Notes under the pieces: generated by a model
What the model was told of the DNA's origin: nothing
Database searches by the model: none
What the model saw: only the letters and a program-made list of their open reading frames with translations
From: Margaritifera margaritifera
Taxonomy: Eukaryota; Mollusca; Bivalvia; Unionida; Margaritiferidae
NCBI GenBank assembly: GCA_029931535.1
Contig: JAQPZY010001240.1
Coordinates: 858,001-922,000 of the forward strand
Length of the DNA stretch: 64,000 bases
Direction of reading: 5' to 3'
Part shown: positions 59,440 to 64,000 of the stretch, piece by piece
Layout: the number at the start of each line of letters is the position of its first letter
Numbering within the stretch: the first letter of the stretch is position 1
Made by a program: the position numbers and the translations under genes

Positions 59440-60700
59440 AAAGTAAAAGCCAAGCAAACACAAATCGTGTGTTGAAATTTTAATGGAGATAAAACCTTTT
59501 CTGACCCTCTTTCAGTAGCTGGTGGTTTTGCAGATTATATTGCTGACTTGTACACACCCAAAAATCATAATTTGAATGACAAAAGACTTTTACAACATAG
59601 TAGAGAGAACGGTTCATGATATCAAATATTATTCTAAGATGTACGTGCATAAACAAGAATCTTTAGATGATGACATCACTGAGCAAGAATTATGCAGCGC
59701 AATTTGAACCATAGTGTGAGAATATACCAAATAAATGGAGGAAAGGTCTTACTGTCTACAAAGGGAATAGTAAAGTTTAGCTGATCCCGATAGTTATCGG
59801 CCAATATCATTGTTGCCAGTGTTGTACAAATTATTTGAGAAAATTGTGCAAGCAAACATTAAAAACTTCTTGGTGACAAATGAAACCCTATTCCCTAATC
59901 CACGACAGCACGGCTTTCAAAAGAATCTAAGCTGACTCACATCAGCTTTTAATCCCCAAGAGGTCATTAATTACGACTCTGACTGTAGTAGTCCTGCCTA
60001 TGATGCCTTTCACGATACTCAAAGGGTTTTCGACACTGTTTGGCACGCTGCTCTACTTTTGAAACTATATACTATGGGAATTCAGGGAAAAATCTGCAGA
60101 ATACTAGGGAATACATATCAAAGTGTACAAAGTGCAGTCATTGTTAGCAAATGCCAGCAATCAAGATGGTTCGATATCATGCAAGTGTGTGTGTGTGTGG
60201 GGGGGGCATCCTGTTCTCTCTTTTGTATCTGGTATTTATAGACGAGTTGCTACATGACACTGCAATATTCAAACTAGGTATAAAATTGGAAATTAGAGTG
60301 CTGCTGCCCTACGCTTGCAGATAACGTTACATGCCTGTCCAATTCTCCAGATAACTTATCTCAAATGCTAGAGATTATCCTCGAATATTCTAATAAATGG
60401 CACTAAAAAAAAAATGCTTGGAAGTCATATATTATTAAAACTCCGTTACTAACCTGGGAATATTACAGGAAAGGTCACGTCGTTCCATTAACCGTACCCG
60501 AAACGTACGTAGAAGAGCAAGGCAAGCCATTTTTGCATATGTTGGAATAGGTACCTAAAACCTAAACCCAATAACAGCCGCCAGTTTATATAAGATAAAC
60601 GCGATTCCAATCGTTCTTCTAAAAGTCAAGTTGCAACACTTTATTGCCAAACAAATAATAAAAAACAATAACACTGGTCTACAACCAAAATGCTTCTGCA
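59440..60700 (+). pseudogene. second LINE remnant, reverse transcriptase
   Basis: Plus strand, three frames: ADPDSYRPISLLPVLYKLFE near 59780 (with a stop in the run-up), then RVFDTVWHAALLLKLYTMGI near 60027-60090, the catalytic-Asp block. Near 60310 LADNVTCLSNS stands where YADD is expected, so the active site is lost. LNPITAASLYKI near 60570 is a conserved C-terminal block. The remnant continues at 63400. Confidence 0.75.
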
Positions 60701-61196
60701 ATAAATGTTGTCAAACTTCACTAATTCTGGGTCACTGAGAACGAAAATGATGCTTAAAATTGTTGATTGGCTCTAGTTTTAAAGATATTATACTGGGTCA
60801 GTATATACAACCTTTGACTTGGGAATGGCGGAGGATAAGTGAGTTATAAAGGGAAGGGATCTCAATTTAAACCAGAAATGACTAAAATACATCTTTGGCT
60901 GGATCTATGAATAAATCTATGACTGGGTTTAGACAGTACTTGCTTTTTAGGCAAAACAATGAATGATGCAATCTGAAGCTGGTATTGCGTCATACATGAT
61001 ATGAATTGCATCATGTTATTCCTAGAAGTCATGGAGGATGCAATCATAACTAAGCTTACATCACCCTGCTGAAGACATTGCCTTATATCAGCTCTACAAA
61101 TCATACAGTGTCGTGCTCTCTTATTTGTCAGTGTTTGATTTTGCAAAGAAACACATTTCTGTTTAGCCAAAGTGAGCAGAGATTCCTCGTACATGT
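60701..61196. other. 5' part of the inserted transposon, no gene supported
   Basis: The minus-strand frame 60862-61248 is open for 128 codons but has no recognised motif. It overlaps the start of the plus-strand gene and is probably a shadow. An imperfect inverted stretch (GATGCAATCTGAAG, GCGTCATACATGATATGAATTGC) is visible near 60965-61015. Confidence 0.3.
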
Positions 61197-62879
61197 GTGA
61201 ACAATACAGATAACTTCTGCTATGCTTGTGGTGAAGTGACTTTTGCATTAAAAAAGCTCAGTATAACCACTATGGTTAAGAAAGCCTATCACCTTTATTT
61301 TGGCTGCAAAATTGGAGATCAGGACAAGATGTGGGTCCCACACATATGGTGCAACACTTGTGCAACAAATCTTCATTAGTGGTTGAACACGAAAAGGAAA
61401 TCTATGACTTTTACAGTGCCAATAATTTGGAGACAGCCAACAGACCATATCAGCAATTGTTACTTCAGTATGGCGCCTCCAGTTGGGAAAGGTGTGTCAA
61501 AGAAGAAAAAGTGGACTGTGCATTATCCAAACATTCCGTCAGCTATACGCCCAGTACACCACGGAGAAGGACTGCCGGTTTCTGATGCACCAGATTCATT
61601 CTCACTTGAGTCAGACGAGGAAGAGAAAGAGGATGAAACTTCTAGTCCTGAACCATCAATGTCACATGAAACATATTTTCTCCCATCCTCCTCCTCCTCT
61701 GAACCACACCTCATAACACAAGGTGAACTGAATGACCTTGTCAGGGATTTGGAACTACCCAAGAGTAAGGCAGAGCTGTTGGGCTCCAGGCTACAGCACT
61801 GGAATCTCCTGGCAGGTGATGTTAGGATTTCCATGTTCCGTGACCGTCAAAAGGATCATGTCCCATTCTTCTTTATGGAACGTGATCTTGTAGCATGCAA
61901 CAACATGGATGGTGTGATGACAGCCCTCAACACCGTTCATGATCAAGATGAGTGGAGACTGTTGATTGATTCATCGAAGACGAGTCTTAAAGCTGTTTTG
62001 CTGCATAATGGCAGTGTTCTGCCATCAATTCCAGTTGGTCATGCAGTCCATATGAAGAAAACCTATGAAAACATTAAACAACTTTTGAGGTGCATAAACT
62101 GTGACCAACATCAGTGGCAGCTTTGTGGCGATTTCAAGGTTCTTGCTCTCTTGCTTGGTCTGCAGACTGGATACACAAAGTACTGCTGGTTTATCTGCGA
62201 ATGGGATAGTCGTGCGAGAGATTCTCACTACATCAAGAGAGATTGGCCACTCAGACAGTCATTGGAGCCTGGGATAAAAAGTGTTAAGCATCCACCACTT
62301 GTTGAATCAAGGAAGATTTTGTTACCACCCTTGCACATCAAGCTGGGTCTGATGAATAACTTTGTCAAGGCCATGGACAAAACACAAGCAGCTTTCAAGT
62401 ACCTCCGTGGAAAATTTTCAAGGTTAAGTGAAGCTAAGATAAAGGAAGGTGTCTTTGTTGGTCCTCAGATTCGTGAACTTCTTCGAGATGATGCATTTCA
62501 CTGTGCACTGCGTGGCAAGGAAAAGACGGCATGGAAAGCCTTCCAGTTAGTAGCAACAAATTTTCTCGGAAACAACAAGGCAGACAACTACAGGGAGTTG
62601 GTGGAAAACCTCCTCAAGGCATACAAAAGCCTTGGTTGCAACATGTCACTAAAGATACATTTTTTGCACTCTCATCTAGATTTTTTTCCACCGAACTGCG
62701 GAGCAGTGAACGACGAGCACGGCGAGCGATTTCACCAGGACATTGCAACAATGGAGAAACGCTATCAGGGCAAATGGAGCCCATCAATGCTTGCAGACTA
62801 TTACTGGACAGTGACAAGAGATACTCCATTTAATGAATACAAAAGACAAGCCAAGGAGCGCCGAATAGACAATGAATAA
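61197..62879 (+). pseudogene. transposon-type protein of a widespread animal family, one stop codon
   Basis: The N-terminal part has FCYACG, YFGC and HIWCNTC, a likely zinc-binding domain. A single TAG at 61378 interrupts it at CATNLH; the frame then runs 500 codons to TAA at 62877. Conserved blocks are YPNIPSAIRPV, SRLQHWNLL, DSSKTSLKAVLLHNG, CGDFKVLALLLGLQ, CWFICEWDSRAR, PPLHIKLGLMNNFVKAMD, SLKIHFLHSHLDFFP and DEHGERFHQDIATMEKRYQG. Proteins with these blocks occur as repeats in fish, insects and molluscs without a named function. An RNase H-like transposase is likely, with the Asp of DSS, the Asp of CGDF and the Glu of HGER as candidate catalytic residues. The start codon is uncertain. Confidence 0.75.
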
Positions 62880-62902
62880 GGACTAAACTATGTACTTATA
62901 TA

Positions 62903-63399
62903 TACATAATAGTTTTTTGACTTTAGTTTCAATATTTTTTTATTTATATAACCCTTTTGCTGTTTTTTAAAGTGTTACATAAACAGGACAGGTGAAATAT
63001 TATCATGTAAAGCAACCATAAACACATGAAAAGACCTAGGTTTACAATTTATGATTAAAACTCTACTATGTACACAATATACATAGACGTAAAATATAAA
63101 AACTTAAATATCTTGGAAACAGTAGCCAATCAGTTGTTTTAATTGTTATATTTGAATTCAGCACATCAAAAGCCCTAATAAATAGAACATTTTATCTCTG
63201 AAGCAGATGACTTCGAAAAAATTGTAGACCAGTGTAATTAGGGATTCCCTTAACAAACGTGCTCAGATATGCTCGAGTCAGTGCTGGGGGGTGATAAGAA
63301 TCGCAACCGAAATTGATCGGTGCAATCTCTTCTTCCTAGGTAAATTCTGCAACCTGTACTTACAACATCATCTCCAAGCAAATATTTCCCATACGTATT
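62903..63399. other. 3' flank of the inserted transposon, nothing recognised
   Basis: The inverted second copy shares sequence only to about 62902. The rest has no supported gene. Confidence 0.4.
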
Positions 63400-63775
63400 C
63401 ACATGTATTATGATAGCACCCAATCTGTACAAACCGGTTTTATTTCAGACATTTGGAATTCACTTCAAACGTTTGAGTTTACAGATAACCTCATGAATTT
63501 TATTGTTCAATCAATTTTGTCTAACAAATTTCAGTGTAAACAATTGGTCAACATGTCTATATTTGAAAAGAAAAAGACTGGCGCTACAGAATGTGAATAG
63601 ACATCCTAATTATTTACGATTTCGACATCTACTCACGCAGATTCGCCTTTGCATTCTGCACTACACTACAAAGAATAATTGCAAACGTAAATCAACCAGG
63701 TTTATAGCGTCTCGATGTGAAAATGTTGTCAGCAGTATACCGAACTACCTCAGCATGTGGTCACATCATGTCCAT
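63400..63775 (+). pseudogene. continuation of the second LINE remnant
   Basis: SVQTGFISDIWNSLQTFEFT, then LQNVNRHPNYLRFRHLLTQI in a shifted frame, fit the variable C-terminal region of LINE proteins. Together with 59440-60700 this suggests that the 60.7-63.4 kb block was inserted into it. Assignment is by position and loose similarity. Confidence 0.4.
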
Positions 63776-63823
63776 TAACAAGGCGAGTTGCCAACGACTT
63801 TATATAAGTACATAGTTTAGTCC

Positions 63824-64000
63824 TTATTCATTGTCTACTCGGCGCTTCTTGGCTTGTCTCTTGTATTCATTAAATGGAGCATCTCTTGTCACTGTCCAGT
63901 AATAGTCTGCAAGCATTAATGGGCTCCATTTGCCCTGATAGCGTTTCTCCATTGTTGCAATGTCCTGGTGAAATCGCTCGCCGTGCTCGTCGACTGATGA
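63824..64000 (-). CDS. partial inverted copy of the 61-kb transposon protein
   Basis: Minus strand, cut by the window end. It ends TAA at 63824 and encodes ERFHQDIATMEKRYQGKWSP and PFNEYKRQAKKRRVDNE, nearly identical to the C-terminus of the gene ending at 62879. Similarity continues about 23 bases past the stop (AAGGACTAAACTATGTACTTATATA). The visible part is open except that the last few bases at the edge read into SSTS instead of DEHG-like sequence. Confidence 0.85.
   Translation of the reverse strand, partial: SSVDEHGERFHQDIATMEKRYQGKWSPLMLADYYWTVTRDAPFNEYKRQAKKRRVDNE

Noticed and set aside
60862..61248. 128-codon minus-strand open frame
   Set aside because: It overlaps the zinc-domain start of the plus-strand transposon gene and has no recognised motif.

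Overview
This is an animal genome fragment (AT-rich, introns with GT-AG borders, polyadenylation signals, long microsatellites), most likely from a mollusc and perhaps a bivalve. The taxon is inferred from the mix of mobile elements: a Gmr1-like Gypsy element, a Polinton, a DUF4806-carrying cut-and-paste element and a tRNA-derived SINE. I recognise no host gene. Nearly all interpretable coding sequence belongs to transposable elements, many of them nested or broken.

Layout. Positions 1-1316 hold dispersed repeats. Positions 1317-11979 look like one EnSpm/CACTA-like DNA transposon. It has AACGTT-rich inverted ends, a transposase gene with one frame break (7865-9842, minus) and a spliced, apparently intact DUF4806 gene of 11 exons (2481-7565, minus) with a SINE in its first intron. 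Positions 12.3-12.9 kb are a LINE fragment. A tandem duplication of about 3.76 kb fills 13.07-16.83 and 17.92-21.68 kb.

Positions 22616-37748 are a Polinton/Maverick with both ends present and a 6-bp target duplication (GATATT). It keeps recognisable but decayed genes for protein-primed DNA polymerase B, packaging ATPase, retroviral-type integrase and major capsid protein. It also has a minor structural protein, small accessory proteins and a CCHC-knuckle protein. Three histone-type 3' stem-loops lie downstream of gene ends in this element, which is the most unusual observation in the window.

Positions 37.8-46.6 kb are dispersed repeats, simple repeats and unrecognised DNA. Positions 46672-54257 are a Gypsy-superfamily LTR retrotransposon on the minus strand. 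Its order is gag, protease, integrase, reverse transcriptase, RNase H; integrase before reverse transcriptase is typical of Gmr1-like elements. The primer site matches tRNA-Pro, and a 1.47-kb insertion interrupts pol. Positions 55.1-58.9 kb are a minus-strand LINE whose reverse transcriptase is split by a 1.6-kb insertion carrying a Crypton/KIAA1958-like fragment and a 120-bp palindrome. Positions 59.4-63.8 kb are a plus-strand LINE remnant. Into it sits a transposon-type gene of a widespread animal family (61197-62879). The 3' end of an inverted second copy enters at 63824-64000.

The genes act within their own elements: transposition, replication and virion-like packaging in the Polinton, reverse transcription in the LTR and LINE elements. 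No host pathway is visible.
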